This document shows, piece by piece, positions 26,000-35,020 of a stretch of DNA of 64,000 nucleotides. Both the position numbers and the translations under genes were made by a program. A model generated the notes under the pieces. The model saw nothing but the letters and a program-made list of their open reading frames with translations, searched no databases and was not told the DNA's origin. The stretch lies in NCBI RefSeq assembly GCF_946151055.1, contig NZ_CAMGYZ010000001.1, positions 434,001 to 498,000 on the forward strand, in the 5' to 3' direction. Numbering within the stretch: position 1 is the first letter of the stretch; the number at the start of each line of letters is the position of its first letter. The DNA comes from Bacillus sp. Marseille-Q3570 (GTDB lineage: Bacteria; Bacillota; Bacilli; Bacillales; Fictibacillaceae).

Positions 26000-26028
26000 A
26001 GAATAACATTTTTCACCCTGTTTGTCAA
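26000..26028 (-). promoter_or_regulatory. strong sigma-A promoter of the tRNA operon
   Basis: TTGACA (26023-26028) and TATTCT (26000-26005) on the minus strand with a 17-bp spacer, 24 bp before tRNA-Asn. Confidence 0.85.
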
Positions 26029-26059
26029 TGTTTTTTTGACGTTCTTCAAGTAAAGCAAA

Positions 26060-26097
26060 ACAGGGACAAGAAATAATATATCATGTTCTGTCCCTGT
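26060..26097 (-). terminator. terminator of the yqgC transcript
   Basis: A 9-bp stem ACAGGGACA/TGTCCCTGT with a 20-base loop and a T run on the minus strand, 13 bp after yqgC. Confidence 0.8.
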
Positions 26098-26110
26098 ATG
26101 CAATACGAAT

Positions 26111-26593
26111 TTATAAGACACGGAAAAAGAAATAGATGACCATACCGAGTTGGATGATAAACTTTACTGTTGTCCCCCCGATAAATCCTAATAGAGAGCC
26201 AATACCCACACGAATCGCTTGTTTAAGATCACCTTTTTGGTGAATCAACTCTCCTACGATCGCACCGACAAAGGGACCGATCAAGATCCCTATTATGGGA
26301 ATGATGAATGGACCGACGATAATACCGATCGTACTTCCCCAAATCGCATGCTTACTTCCGCCCCTCTTCTTTACACCAAAATAGTTACTTGCATAATCAG
26401 TGGCATATAAAAGAAGAACCAGTATTCCCTGAATGATCCAGAACCATAACCCTAATGGATCAAAACTGAACATCCATCCATAGACAAGAAAACCAGTAAT
26501 AAGAAAAAGAGAGGCTGGTAAAACCGGATATATAAGTCCTATGAATGAAAGGACAAATAAAGCTCCGATTACCAGCCAGGCAATGGTCGCCAT
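26111..26593 (-). CDS. yqgC: DUF456 membrane protein
   Basis: The 160-residue protein has four or five spans, with glycine-rich segments (GSTIGIIVGPFIIPIIGILIG) typical of DUF456. Its function is not known. The Met start overlaps nothing, with AGGAG upstream, and the gene follows the Na/Pi transporter by one base, so they share an mRNA. Position agrees with B. subtilis yqgC. Confidence 0.85.
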   Translation of the reverse strand: MATIAWLVIGALFVLSFIGLIYPVLPASLFLITGFLVYGWMFSFDPLGLWFWIIQGILVLLLYATDYASNYFGVKKRGGSKHAIWGSTIGIIVGPFIIPIIGILIGPFVGAIVGELIHQKGDLKQAIRVGIGSLLGFIGGTTVKFIIQLGMVIYFFFRVL

Positions 26594-26594
26594 G

Positions 26595-28226
26595 CTATTG
26601 ATCTTCTCCTAAAACATACTCAGCGATATTCACTGCATGGTCTCCGATACGTTCAAGGTTACTGATGATATCAACGAAGACGATACCAGCAGCGCCACTG
26701 CATTTACCTTCATTCAAGCGTAAAATATGCTGCTTACGCAATGTTCTTTCCATTTTATCGATTGCATCTTCCATTTTAACGACTTTACGTGCTTTTTCCT
26801 TGTCGTTTTCTTCAATCGCATGGAAAGCTTCATCGATCGTTGACATCGTCAATTGGAACATTTCCTCTAAATCAGCTTTTGCTTTTTCAGAGATGACGAC
26901 TTTATGGGTCAATTGATATTCAACTAATTCAATGATGTTTTCCATATGGTCTCCGATCCGCTCAATATCACGTACAGAGTCCATTAGAATTGAATGTTGT
27001 TCAGAATCATGAGCAGATAACGTATACGATGATAGTTTAACTAAGTACTCTGTAATACGTTGATCTAAATTATTGATTGCTTCTTCATATTGATATGCTT
27101 TTTCAGCGTTCTTTTTATGATTTGAGTTTAGATATTCAAACGATTCAGTCAATCCGTTCTTAGCATACTCCGCCATTCGCATGACTTCCATCTTCGCTTG
27201 TCCTAAAGCGACGGCAGGAGAACGCTCTAAGAAGATCGGATCGAGATGTTTCGCTTTATATTCGATCACACCGTCATCTCCAGGGACGAGCTTGGTAACG
27301 ATGTAAGCTAGCACTCCTATGAACCAGACTTGAATCAATGTGTTGATAATATTGAATGATCCATGGGCAAAAGCGATTTGCATTTTCGGTTCAAGGTCTA
27401 ACCAGCTTGTCAAAAATTCAACATAAGCTGTAAATGGAACAATCAATAGAAGGAAGACAGTTGTTCCCAATAAGTTGAAAATAACATGGGTCAAAGCTGC
27501 CCTTCTCGCTGCCACACTTGCGCCAATGGCTGCAAGAACAGCTGTAATCGTTGTCCCGATATTATCCCCAAATAGAACAGGTAAAGCTGCATCCAACTCT
27601 AATGACCCTTGTGAATACAATTCTTGAAGGATACCGATTGTTGCACTGGAGCTTTGAACGATTACCGTAAATAAAGTACCAATCACTACTCCCAGCAATC
27701 CATTTTCACTCATGTCTACAGTCAAGTCCTGGAATGATTGAAGACCTCGTAAAGGCTTCATTCCATCCCCCATCAGTTCAAGTCCGTAGAATAAAGCACC
27801 AAACCCAAAGATGATTTGTCCATAATTCCTTAACTTTTTAGAACTGAAGAAGAATATGATCAAGGTACCAGCAGCGATGATCGGTAAGGCATATGCTCCG
27901 ATATCAATACCGATGATGAAAGCAGTCACCGTTGTACCGATATTTGCACCCATAATGACGCCGATTGCCTGGCGGAGGGTCATGAAACCGGCATTGACTA
28001 GTCCAACCGTCAATACTGTCGTACCGGAACTTGATTGAATCAATATCGTAACGATGATACCAGCAAGTACTCCCATGAAAGGATTTGATGTGAAGCGATC
28101 AAGGATATCCCTTAAACGATCACCTGCAGAGTTTTGAAGTCCTTCTCCCATGTACTTGATTCCGAATAAGAAGATACCAAGTCCACCAAGAAATTCAAAT
28201 ATCAATTTCTGAATATCTAAATCCAA
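26595..28226 (-). CDS. Na/Pi cotransporter family protein with C-terminal PhoU domain
   Basis: The 543-residue membrane protein has two inverted repeats with the Na/Pi signature QSSSGTTV (about residue 63) and QSSSATIG (about 190), then a PhoU-like domain from about 340 with ERIGDHMENIIE and ERIGDHAVNIAEY metal motifs. The NptA family moves phosphate with sodium, in or out. The start is TTG 28226 with AGGAG ten bases upstream. It gives the cell a second phosphate pathway besides Pst. The best matched family relative in B. subtilis is YqeW-like; the direction of transport is not fixed by sequence. Confidence 0.88.
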   Translation of the reverse strand: MDLDIQKLIFEFLGGLGIFLFGIKYMGEGLQNSAGDRLRDILDRFTSNPFMGVLAGIIVTILIQSSSGTTVLTVGLVNAGFMTLRQAIGVIMGANIGTTVTAFIIGIDIGAYALPIIAAGTLIIFFFSSKKLRNYGQIIFGFGALFYGLELMGDGMKPLRGLQSFQDLTVDMSENGLLGVVIGTLFTVIVQSSSATIGILQELYSQGSLELDAALPVLFGDNIGTTITAVLAAIGASVAARRAALTHVIFNLLGTTVFLLLIVPFTAYVEFLTSWLDLEPKMQIAFAHGSFNIINTLIQVWFIGVLAYIVTKLVPGDDGVIEYKAKHLDPIFLERSPAVALGQAKMEVMRMAEYAKNGLTESFEYLNSNHKKNAEKAYQYEEAINNLDQRITEYLVKLSSYTLSAHDSEQHSILMDSVRDIERIGDHMENIIELVEYQLTHKVVISEKAKADLEEMFQLTMSTIDEAFHAIEENDKEKARKVVKMEDAIDKMERTLRKQHILRLNEGKCSGAAGIVFVDIISNLERIGDHAVNIAEYVLGEDQ

Positions 28227-28439
28227 GTTTTTTCAACTCCTACGCATATATTCGACATAAATTGCCCCATTCATTATTAACTAACTTCGTTTTGTTTGTA
28301 AAGTCTTTTAAGGGTATTTAATTTTTTTGTAAAACAATACATTATAACAATGGCATTTTTTCCCTTAACGGCATTTTTTATCTTGTCCGTACTGTTCAGT
28401 AAAGATACAATGATTTTAGAGAATAAAAGGGGGAACACG

Positions 28440-29219
28440 ATGAATATATTCAAACAGTTTGTAATGAGCCTGTACTCACCTAAAACGGTGGCCATGTTCC
28501 GTTTTCAAAAAATCGGCAAGACGATCGGTTATGTTTTTGTCATGATGTTGATCAGTTTCATATTCGTAGGCACGAATATTGCATTATCAATCACGAATGT
28601 TGTCAATGAATTCGAAAGCGCTCTTGAAGAGGATATCCCTTCCTTTCAATTCCAGGATGGACAGTTGACATCGGATATTTCTGAACCGATTATCCGTCAG
28701 GATGGAAAACAAACTTTCATTTTTGATACGACTGGAGAGACCACAAGAGATGACCTTGATCAATATTCTGATGTCGTAGCAATTTTGGACGATCGCCTTA
28801 TAGTTGTTTCTGCTGGCCAGGCAGACTCATTCGACTATGCGATGATGCAGGATGTCAGTTTTCAAAAAAGCGATATCGTCAATTTCTTAGATTCAGCTAA
28901 TACTTTATTACCCTTGATCATTAGTGTGATAATCCTTGTTTCGTATATTTTCATGACTGCACTAAAGTTTATTGGAATTACAGTCCTTGCACTGATCGGG
29001 CTGATTCTCAAAAATACGATGAAAAGAAAGCTTTCTTACGGACAATTATGGATTCTCTCTGCTTATACAGTGACTCTTCCAACAATCTTTTTTGCGATTA
29101 CAGAAGCTTTAAACATCGTCATCCCAGGACAATTCCTACTTTATTGGGTTGTCGCGATCTTTTTCCTCTCACAAGTCATTAAATTTGTGCCATTACCTAA
29201 GACAACAGAAACTGAATGA
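28440..29219 (+). CDS. yqgB: DUF1189 membrane protein
   Basis: The 259-residue protein starts at ATG 28440 (MNIFKQFVMSLYSPKTVAMFRF), with AAGGGGG nine bases upstream; the longer frame to 28350 is not supported. The start matches DUF1189. There are about five spans (residues 28-48, 155-180 and the C-terminal ones) and an extracellular region between the first two. Function not known; position agrees with B. subtilis yqgB. Confidence 0.85.
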   Translation: MNIFKQFVMSLYSPKTVAMFRFQKIGKTIGYVFVMMLISFIFVGTNIALSITNVVNEFESALEEDIPSFQFQDGQLTSDISEPIIRQDGKQTFIFDTTGETTRDDLDQYSDVVAILDDRLIVVSAGQADSFDYAMMQDVSFQKSDIVNFLDSANTLLPLIISVIILVSYIFMTALKFIGITVLALIGLILKNTMKRKLSYGQLWILSAYTVTLPTIFFAITEALNIVIPGQFLLYWVVAIFFLSQVIKFVPLPKTTETE

Positions 29220-29235
29220 TAATGCTTACACACCA

Positions 29236-29268
29236 AAAGAGGATGACAACATGTCACCCTCTTTTTTT
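29236..29268. terminator. bidirectional terminator between yqgB and ypuA
   Basis: AAAGAGGRTGACA-type stem (AAAGAGGATGACA/TGTCACCCTCTTT) with T runs on both sides, between two convergent genes. Confidence 0.85.
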
Positions 29269-29274
29269 CACATA

Positions 29275-30141
29275 TTATTTGAAAAGGTTTTTCAACGATT
29301 CGATCAATTGGATCAGGAAATCATGAATTGTTCTGATGAATCCCTGCGTTTCTTCTTTATTAAGAAATTCACTCAGGTTGTTCCGCACATTTTCAAGATT
29401 ATTTTTCACTTGGTCCCAATCAATGTTCAAATCTTTCATCTTGTTGAACAAGGATACAAGCCCGTTCAGTTCTTCATCCGTTAAGGTGATGCCCACATCC
29501 TCTGCAACACGTTGAATCAATGCTCGGAGGTCTTCTTCTGTCTCAACTGGGTTTTCGGCTAACTCCTGCTTGATTTTCGTCATCAGTTCAGTCGCTTTTT
29601 CCGCACCGACACGATCACCAAGCTTGACCGTTTTCACCATTTCTTCATTCGCTACCTGTTTCTTCTCTTCTGGGATTTCAACTTCAGCTTTAACTTCATA
29701 AGCCTTTAAAATACCTGTTAGTGCAGCTGTTCCAGAGACTTCGAATGGGGCTGTCACATAGATATCCGCATCAGTAACACCCGCAGTTGTAAGTGCGTTT
29801 GCGTACATCTCTTCGGTTACCCAATTGATGTTGTTCGTTTCTACATTCAGTCCGGAATCCTTTTCACCAACTGTAATTTTAGTAGAGGATATCGCTTTAG
29901 ATCCGATTTGTGCTTTAGATATATATTCACCTAAGTATTGATGTTCTTCTTCATTTGTCACGGTGACAGTTTCAACATCTGCTGGTACATCCATTTCTTC
30001 CATCAGATCTTGTTTCTGACTATCCGTTAAGTCTTCCCCCAATGTGACGATGATATCACCAGGTGCTGCATCTGCTAAAGCAACTCCCGGAATCATACAT
30101 GCAACTAAAATCATGATTGCAATCCATTTGTTAAATCTCAT
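29275..30141 (-). CDS. ypuA: DUF1002 secreted protein, YpuA-like
   Basis: The 288-residue protein has a cleavable signal peptide (residues 1-24, ending GVALADA), then a DUF1002 domain with the typical VTLGEDLTDSQKQDLM start, an EYISKAQIGSKAISS segment and VTEEMYANALTTAGV. A short helical C-terminal segment ends the protein. It acts outside the cell or in the wall; no function is known. It has AAAGGAG before the ATG. Confidence 0.85.
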   Translation of the reverse strand: MRFNKWIAIMILVACMIPGVALADAAPGDIIVTLGEDLTDSQKQDLMEEMDVPADVETVTVTNEEEHQYLGEYISKAQIGSKAISSTKITVGEKDSGLNVETNNINWVTEEMYANALTTAGVTDADIYVTAPFEVSGTAALTGILKAYEVKAEVEIPEEKKQVANEEMVKTVKLGDRVGAEKATELMTKIKQELAENPVETEEDLRALIQRVAEDVGITLTDEELNGLVSLFNKMKDLNIDWDQVKNNLENVRNNLSEFLNKEETQGFIRTIHDFLIQLIESLKNLFK

Positions 30142-30411
30142 GTTTTCTCTCCTTTTTATGAAAGAATTCTCTATACCATACGTTTAAAATCTGTTTTTTT
30201 GTAGGTACTGGCTATATTTTACAACGCATGACAGGACTTGGCTATCTTTATTTCCAGGCTTTTTTAAGATAACTCTACTGATAATAGACGCTTTTATAGA
30301 AGTTTGGTTTCATTTTATAAGTGAAAATAACATGAATACTGCAGTTGGACAGGCATATACATTTACTAGAACGATTGCTAGATTCGATATCTGACGCAGG
30401 AGGAATCGATC

Positions 30412-30735
30412 ATGAAAAAATTCATAATCACAAGTCTGATCATTCTATTCTTCTATAGTGCATATTTCGATTTGAAAGTCGGGACATTACCGACATCCGC
30501 CAAAGATGATGCCGAAGTACAAGTAGCAAATTCGGTTCCGGCCGATGAGTTAGTATACAAAGAAATCCAGGTCCAGCCTGGGGAGACTGTATTGACGATC
30601 CTGGAGCGAATTCATAATGGCAGTATCCCCGTGTCGATTGAAAAAGCAGTATCTGAATTCGAACGTTTGAATCCTGATACATCGGCACATTCAATCCAAG
30701 CAAATCAAACGTATCGCTTCCCTTTCTTCGACTAG
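30412..30735 (+). CDS. yqfZ: secreted/anchored LysM-like protein, YqfZ
   Basis: The 107-residue protein has an N-terminal anchor (4-16) and from about residue 48 a LysM-like segment (YKEIQVQPGETVLTILERIH ... NQTYRFPFF). It is upstream of ispG as in B. subtilis yqfZ-yqfY. AGGAGGAATCGATC precedes the ATG. LysM domains bind peptidoglycan; whether it also acts in sporulation is open. Confidence 0.82.
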   Translation: MKKFIITSLIILFFYSAYFDLKVGTLPTSAKDDAEVQVANSVPADELVYKEIQVQPGETVLTILERIHNGSIPVSIEKAVSEFERLNPDTSAHSIQANQTYRFPFFD

Positions 30736-30825
30736 GACACATTTCCTTGCCAAAACCTTCAAACCATTGCTAAAATGAAAGACGGTACCATATGTAATCT
30801 ACGTCCTTAAAGGAGCGATATATAC

Positions 30826-31938
30826 ATGAGTGAAATTACTCACCGTACGAATACAAGACCTGTAAGAGTCGGAAACCTGACTATCGGCGGAAATAATGAA
30901 GTCGTTGTCCAGAGTATGACGACAACAAAAACACATGATATAGAAGCAACAGTCAAAGAAATTCACCGTTTAGAAGAAGCAGGCTGCCAGATCGTTCGTG
31001 TTGCTTGTCCTGATATGAAAGCAGCGGAAGCAATTGCTGACATCAAAAAACAAATAAACATTCCTTTGGTAGTTGATATCCACTTCGATTATAAGCTCGC
31101 ACTAAAAGCGATCGAAGGTGGAGCAGATAAAATCCGGATCAATCCGGGTAATATCGGACGAAAAGAAAAGGTGGAAGCTGTCGTGAAGGCAGCGAAAGAA
31201 AAAGGAATTCCAATCCGTATTGGTGTCAACGCTGGATCATTAGAACGTAAAATCCTAGAAAAATACGGCTATCCCACTGCAGACGGAATGGTTGAAAGTG
31301 CCTTAAGCCATATTAAAATCCTTGAGGATTTGGATTTCCACGACATCATTGTTTCGATGAAAGCATCTGATGTCAATCTAGCTGTCGAGGCGTATGAAAA
31401 AGCTTCAAAAGCATTTGATTATCCGTTGCATTTAGGAATCACCGAATCGGGTACTTTGTTTGCGGGAACAGTGAAAAGTGCTGCAGGACTTGGCATTATA
31501 CTGCACAAAGGAATCGGAAATACAGTGCGTATCTCCTTAAGTGCAGATCCGGTTGAAGAAGTGAAGGTCGCTCGCGAATTGTTGAAAACTTTCGGTTTAG
31601 CATCAAATGCAGCAACCTTGATTTCTTGCCCTACTTGCGGCCGTATTGAAATTGATCTGATTTCGATTGCAAATGAAGTCGAAGAGTATATTTCGAAAAT
31701 CAAAGCACCACTTAAAGTCGCTGTTCTGGGATGTGCAGTCAACGGTCCAGGTGAAGCACGGGAAGCGGATATCGGCATTGCCGGGGCACGCGGTGAAGGT
31801 CTTCTTTTCCGCCACGGAGAAATCATCCGGAAAATTCCAGAAGATACGATGGTTGATGAATTGAAAAAAGAAGTCGATAAGTTAGCAAAGGAATATCACG
31901 AGAAAAAAGCAAAAGAAGAAGCAGAACAACAAGTATAA
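30826..31938 (+). CDS. ispG: 4-hydroxy-3-methylbut-2-enyl diphosphate synthase (flavodoxin)
   Basis: IspG makes HMBPP from MEcPP, the penultimate step of the MEP isoprenoid pathway, using a 4Fe-4S cluster. The three cluster cysteines C268, C271 and C303 and the fourth ligand E310 are in the ISCPTCG and [10 protein letters not shown] motifs. It has a TIM barrel N-terminal domain. It has 370 residues, the bacterial two-domain form. Its partner IspH is in this window at 44387. AAAGGAG lies before ATG. Confidence 0.96.
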   Translation: MSEITHRTNTRPVRVGNLTIGGNNEVVVQSMTTTKTHDIEATVKEIHRLEEAGCQIVRVACPDMKAAEAIADIKKQINIPLVVDIHFDYKLALKAIEGGADKIRINPGNIGRKEKVEAVVKAAKEKGIPIRIGVNAGSLERKILEKYGYPTADGMVESALSHIKILEDLDFHDIIVSMKASDVNLAVEAYEKASKAFDYPLHLGITESGTLFAGTVKSAAGLGIILHKGIGNTVRISLSADPVEEVKVARELLKTFGLASNAATLISCPTCGRIEIDLISIANEVEEYISKIKAPLKVAVLGCAVNGPGEAREADIGIAGARGEGLLFRHGEIIRKIPEDTMVDELKKEVDKLAKEYHEKKAKEEAEQQV

Positions 31939-31948
31939 ACAAGACATG

Positions 31949-31978
31949 AAAAGAGCCGTCTCAAACGGCTCTTTTTTT
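31949..31978 (+). terminator. ispG terminator
   Basis: 10-bp stem AAAGAGCCGT/ACGGCTCTTT with five-base loop and seven Ts. Confidence 0.9.
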
Positions 31979-31986
31979 AGTACTAG

Positions 31987-32562
31987 TTATTTTCCATCCC
32001 ACCATTGCGTTTTCTCTGAAATTGATTTTCGCCGAGAAGATTTCGGTTTCGCAGCTGGATATCCAATATATAAAAACCCCATAATCTGCCCTTTTTCCGA
32101 GACCCTGAATGCTTCTTTCATTTTCTGGGTGTAAGTTGGCTGCCCCGTCCGCCAAATTGATCCAAGCCCCAATGAATGAGCAGCAAGCATCATATTCTGT
32201 GCAGCACACGCACAAGCAGCTATTTCCTCAACCCATACAACCTTTTCTTGGTCGCTGGGTTCCATTACCATGACAATGATTACAGGTGCTCTCCTTGCTT
32301 TCTTCATCCCTTTTTCTTTGGCTATTTCAATTTCCTTTTCTGTTGGATCGGTCAACTCCTCAACTGCGATTTCTCCATATATCCTTCCTAGAATATCCCT
32401 ACCTTGACCACTCAGAACGATAAAATTCCATGGCTCCGTCCGATAATGATTAGGTGCCCATGTCCCTGCTTCAAGAATTGTCTTGATCAATTCTTTATCA
32501 GGAACCTGATCCGTAACCTTTCCTATCGTCCGTCTTGTTCTGATCGCTTCGATTATATCCAT
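31987..32562 (-). CDS. nitroreductase family protein
   Basis: FMN-dependent NAD(P)H oxidoreductase of 191 residues, similar to B. subtilis YfhC. The start is ATG 32562 (MDIIEAIRTRRTIG), with GAGGTGATCCTT upstream; 36 codons of the longer frame are leader sequence. FMN-binding RTRRT near residue 8, APNHYRTEPW at about 35 and the GLGSIWRTG motif at about 133 are present. A Fur-type box overlaps its leader. Confidence 0.88.
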   Translation of the reverse strand: MDIIEAIRTRRTIGKVTDQVPDKELIKTILEAGTWAPNHYRTEPWNFIVLSGQGRDILGRIYGEIAVEELTDPTEKEIEIAKEKGMKKARRAPVIIVMVMEPSDQEKVVWVEEIAACACAAQNMMLAAHSLGLGSIWRTGQPTYTQKMKEAFRVSEKGQIMGFLYIGYPAAKPKSSRRKSISEKTQWWDGK

Positions 32563-32578
32563 AAGGATCACCTCAAAT

Positions 32579-32593
32579 TGATTATCATTATCA
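32579..32593 (-). promoter_or_regulatory. Fur/PerR-type operator upstream of the nitroreductase
   Basis: The 15-mer TGATTATCATTATCA matches the 7-1-7 Fur box TGATAATNATTATCA at all but one defined position and lies 17 bp before the start codon, around or downstream of the expected transcription start. A possible promoter TTGGAT-16-TATAAA is just upstream on the minus strand. PerR and Zur boxes are related; the A/T pattern favours Fur or PerR. Confidence 0.65.
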
Positions 32594-32720
32594 TATGTAT
32601 TTATTTTATAAGAAGAAGATACATGAATCCAAATGATTTCTTTTATTAACAAAATGATTCTTATCAACAATAAAATTTGGCTGTTTTCGCAAACGTTGTT
32701 GCTCTTGCACTAAAATGTAA

Positions 32721-32750
32721 AAACGAAGGCAGGGTGAACTGCCTTCGTTT
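32721..32750 (-). terminator. yqfX terminator
   Basis: A 12-bp stem AAACGAAGGCAG/CTGCCTTCGTTT with six-base loop, six bases beyond the yqfX stop. A 13-base piece resembling the end of REP2 (TTGCTCTTGCACT) lies just outside it at about 32697-32711. Confidence 0.88.
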
Positions 32751-32755
32751 CGACA

Positions 32756-33121
32756 CTAAAAGAATGGAGCAAATATCAGACTGATCACTATTGAAGCGAT
32801 ACCAAGTCCGATTGCCCAGTTCCCAAGCGTACGTGCTCCTCGTCTTCTTGCAAAAAATCCTACAATGATGCCTGCGGCACCTAATAAAACAGGAAGGAAG
32901 AATAAGGAGAGAATCGATAAAGCAATGGCGAATATCCCCATGCCACGCCCCTCAGTATTTTCTCCATTTTCAACTTCGTTGTACAAATCTTGATCTTCGC
33001 GTCCTTTATCCATTACGCGTTCTTGCTCAGGTAGAGGGAGAACCTCTGCTGCTGTTTCTTCCATGAAATCCTCTTCATACTCTCGGTGATTTTCGTTTTC
33101 ACGATCGTATCGATTTTCCAT
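32756..33121 (-). CDS. yqfX: small two-span membrane protein, YqfX-like
   Basis: The 121-residue protein has an acidic N-terminal half (1-60) and two spans in the C-terminal half (MGIFAIALSILSLFFLPVLLG and NWAIGLGIASIVISLIFAPFF), a DUF4190-like layout. Position near ispG and zur agrees with B. subtilis yqfX. Function not known. The ATG at 33121 has AGAGGG upstream. Confidence 0.75.
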   Translation of the reverse strand: MENRYDRENENHREYEEDFMEETAAEVLPLPEQERVMDKGREDQDLYNEVENGENTEGRGMGIFAIALSILSLFFLPVLLGAAGIIVGFFARRRGARTLGNWAIGLGIASIVISLIFAPFF

Positions 33122-33326
33122 CAGGATCCCTCTCTTTCTTCAAAAGTGGAGGAGCCTTCTTATTATTGGTCATACTTGAGGCTTTCATGATGTCAATGAT
33201 TGTTAACCTTAATAACATCAACGGTTGGGAATTTTTGTACAGCATATTCAGTTTTGGGAAGATTTGATAAAATACGAAAAGTTTTTTGAAGAAAGGTTTT
33301 GGTTATGTACATTTCCCGGCATATAT

Positions 33327-33352
33327 TGAACATTTCCCATTATAAATGTTCA
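33327..33352. promoter_or_regulatory. inverted repeat TGAACATTT-8-AAATGTTCA
   Basis: Perfect 9-bp arms (33327-33335 and 33344-33352), with a second ACATTTCCC copy at 33309. It is in the 347-bp gap between the DUF1540 gene and yqfX, about 205 bp upstream of yqfX on the minus strand. No T run follows, so it looks like an operator rather than a terminator. The remainder of this gap has no other structure that I can see. Confidence 0.4.
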
Positions 33353-33429
33353 TATTTTCACTTTTATTAACATTTGATGGTTTTCGACACATTCCAGTGG
33401 TTTGAATCGTACTCTGGTCCGCAAAATTA

Positions 33430-33461
33430 GAAATCCATCCAAAACAGTTGGATGGATTTCA
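33430..33461 (-). terminator. terminator of the DUF1540 gene
   Basis: 10-bp stem GAAATCCATCC-type (AAATCCATCC/GGATGGATTT) with a nine-base loop, eight bases from the stop. Confidence 0.8.
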
Positions 33462-33468
33462 AAAAAGA

Positions 33469-33681
33469 TTAATGCTTAGGACGGAACGTATGGCAGCAAG
33501 TTTCTGCAACATGTTCCGCTTTGTCTTTGTGTAAAGCGTCATCGACGAAATTTCCTGATGCGGACATATCGTAATTTTCATTCGCATGTTGGTCCACTTC
33601 AACCAAAATAGCATCCGCATGGCAGTTGTTTCCTTCAGCCCAATATACACAGTTTGCTACGTTACATTTTACTTCTGGCAT
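33469..33681 (-). CDS. DUF1540 cysteine-rich protein
   Basis: The 70-residue protein begins MPEVKCNVANCVYWAEGNNCHADA and has the DUF1540 pattern of cysteines (6, 11, 20) with a last pair (CCH) near the C-terminus, so it should bind a metal. The ATG has AAGGAGGAGA upstream. In spore formers DUF1540 proteins are often abundant in spores. It is next to zinc uptake genes, which invites but does not prove a zinc link. Confidence 0.85.
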   Translation of the reverse strand: MPEVKCNVANCVYWAEGNNCHADAILVEVDQHANENYDMSASGNFVDDALHKDKAEHVAETCCHTFRPKH

Positions 33682-33738
33682 TCTAATCTCCTCCTTAGAG
33701 GTTAGAATGCCACATTTTCCATCAAAACATGAAAGATT

Positions 33739-34143
33739 TTATTGACATTGCTGACAGTAACCGTATATTTCAAATTTATGATCCGTAATGACAAAACCAT
33801 CAGGTGTTATATCATTCATCGGACATGCTTCGATTGCATTTGTTTTACCACATTGAAGACAAATAATATGATGATGATGTCCTTTTGTCGCGCAAGAAAA
33901 CCTGAAATGTTTTTCTCCGTCCAGTTCTGTCTCTTCAACAATTCCTAATTCAGTAAAAACGGAAAGATTTCGATAAATCGTATCAAAGCTGAGTCCAGGA
34001 AAAGATGGTTTCATGTACTCAAGTACATCTTTCGCCGTCAAGTAACGTCTTTCATTTGAAAAAAGCTCTAAAAACATCTCACGCTTACTCGTATATTTAT
34101 AACCATTTTCTTTGAGGATCTTGAGAGCTTCACTTACATTCAT
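33739..34143 (-). CDS. zur: zinc uptake regulator Zur (Fur family)
   Basis: A 134-residue Fur-family repressor. Its N-terminal winged helix (FDTIYRNLSVFTELGIVEE recognition region) is followed by HHHHIICLQCGKTNAIEAC and the terminal CQQCQ, the structural zinc site of two CxxC pairs. It is cotranscribed with znuC and znuB (stop of znuB and its start overlap by 4 bp), which identifies it as Zur rather than Fur or PerR. Confidence 0.9.
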   Translation of the reverse strand: MNVSEALKILKENGYKYTSKREMFLELFSNERRYLTAKDVLEYMKPSFPGLSFDTIYRNLSVFTELGIVEETELDGEKHFRFSCATKGHHHHIICLQCGKTNAIEACPMNDITPDGFVITDHKFEIYGYCQQCQ

Positions 34144-35006
34144 GCTTCTTCCCCCACTTTTCTATTCGTTCCAGATGAAAATCTGAATTTTTTCCAGAGA
34201 ATCACGAGTACAAGAATCAATGCCGCTAATATTACTATTGTACCACCAGGAGCTAAATCAAAATAGTAAGCTGACACAAGTCCCGCTATTACAGAGGTTT
34301 CCCCAAAAAGAATTGCAATGAATATCGTCTGTTTGAACCCTCTCGAAATCCGGATGCTTGCGGCGACAGGTAACGTGATAAGGGATGAAACAAGTAAAAT
34401 GCCGACAATTCTCATCGAAGCTGCAATAACCAATGCCACCATCACCATGAACATGAAATGGATGGAACGTGAGCGGATTCCGGATACTTGTGCTTGATCT
34501 TCATCAAAAGAAAGTAAAAATAGCTCTTTATAAAAAACGAAAACCAAAATCACGACGATTATCAATATGGTTAAGACCATCCACACATCCGAGGTTCCAA
34601 CTGCAATGATACTTCCGAACAAATAGTTGAATAAGTCTGTATTAAAGCCATTCGCTAATGAGATGAAAATGACACTCAAACCGATTCCTACAGAGAGAAT
34701 GATGGGAATCGCAAGCTCTTGATAGTGCTTATATTCTTTCCTCAGCCGCTCGATCAAAATTGACCCTGCTACTGAAAAAGCCATTCCGATGTATACAGGG
34801 TTCAACATTTTAAAAGCAATGACTTGTTTACTCAACAATAAGCTGGCAGCTATCCCTGCCAGTGTAATGTGTGACAATGCGTCTGCAATCAATGCTTGTC
34901 TTCGCACGACGATGAATACACCAAGCAAAGGCGCAAGAAAACCGATCATCAGACCGACCAAAGCGGCATTTCGTATAAAGTCATATTGTAAAAAATCTTG
35001 GATCAT
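34140..35006 (-). CDS. znuB: zinc ABC transporter permease
   Basis: This 288-residue protein of the ABC-3 family has about eight spans with the RRQALIADALSHITLAG segment typical of metal transporters of this family. It overlaps zur by 4 bp and follows znuC by 14 bp. The substrate is inferred from Zur. No binding protein gene (znuA) is in the operon or window. Confidence 0.9.
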   Translation of the reverse strand: MIQDFLQYDFIRNAALVGLMIGFLAPLLGVFIVVRRQALIADALSHITLAGIAASLLLSKQVIAFKMLNPVYIGMAFSVAGSILIERLRKEYKHYQELAIPIILSVGIGLSVIFISLANGFNTDLFNYLFGSIIAVGTSDVWMVLTILIIVVILVFVFYKELFLLSFDEDQAQVSGIRSRSIHFMFMVMVALVIAASMRIVGILLVSSLITLPVAASIRISRGFKQTIFIAILFGETSVIAGLVSAYYFDLAPGGTIVILAALILVLVILWKKFRFSSGTNRKVGEEA

Positions 35007-35020
35007 ATAAGTGCACTCCT

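Noticed and set aside
32640-32665. Second Fur-like element (AATGATTCTTATCA)
   Set aside because: Too few matching positions and out of line with the promoter.
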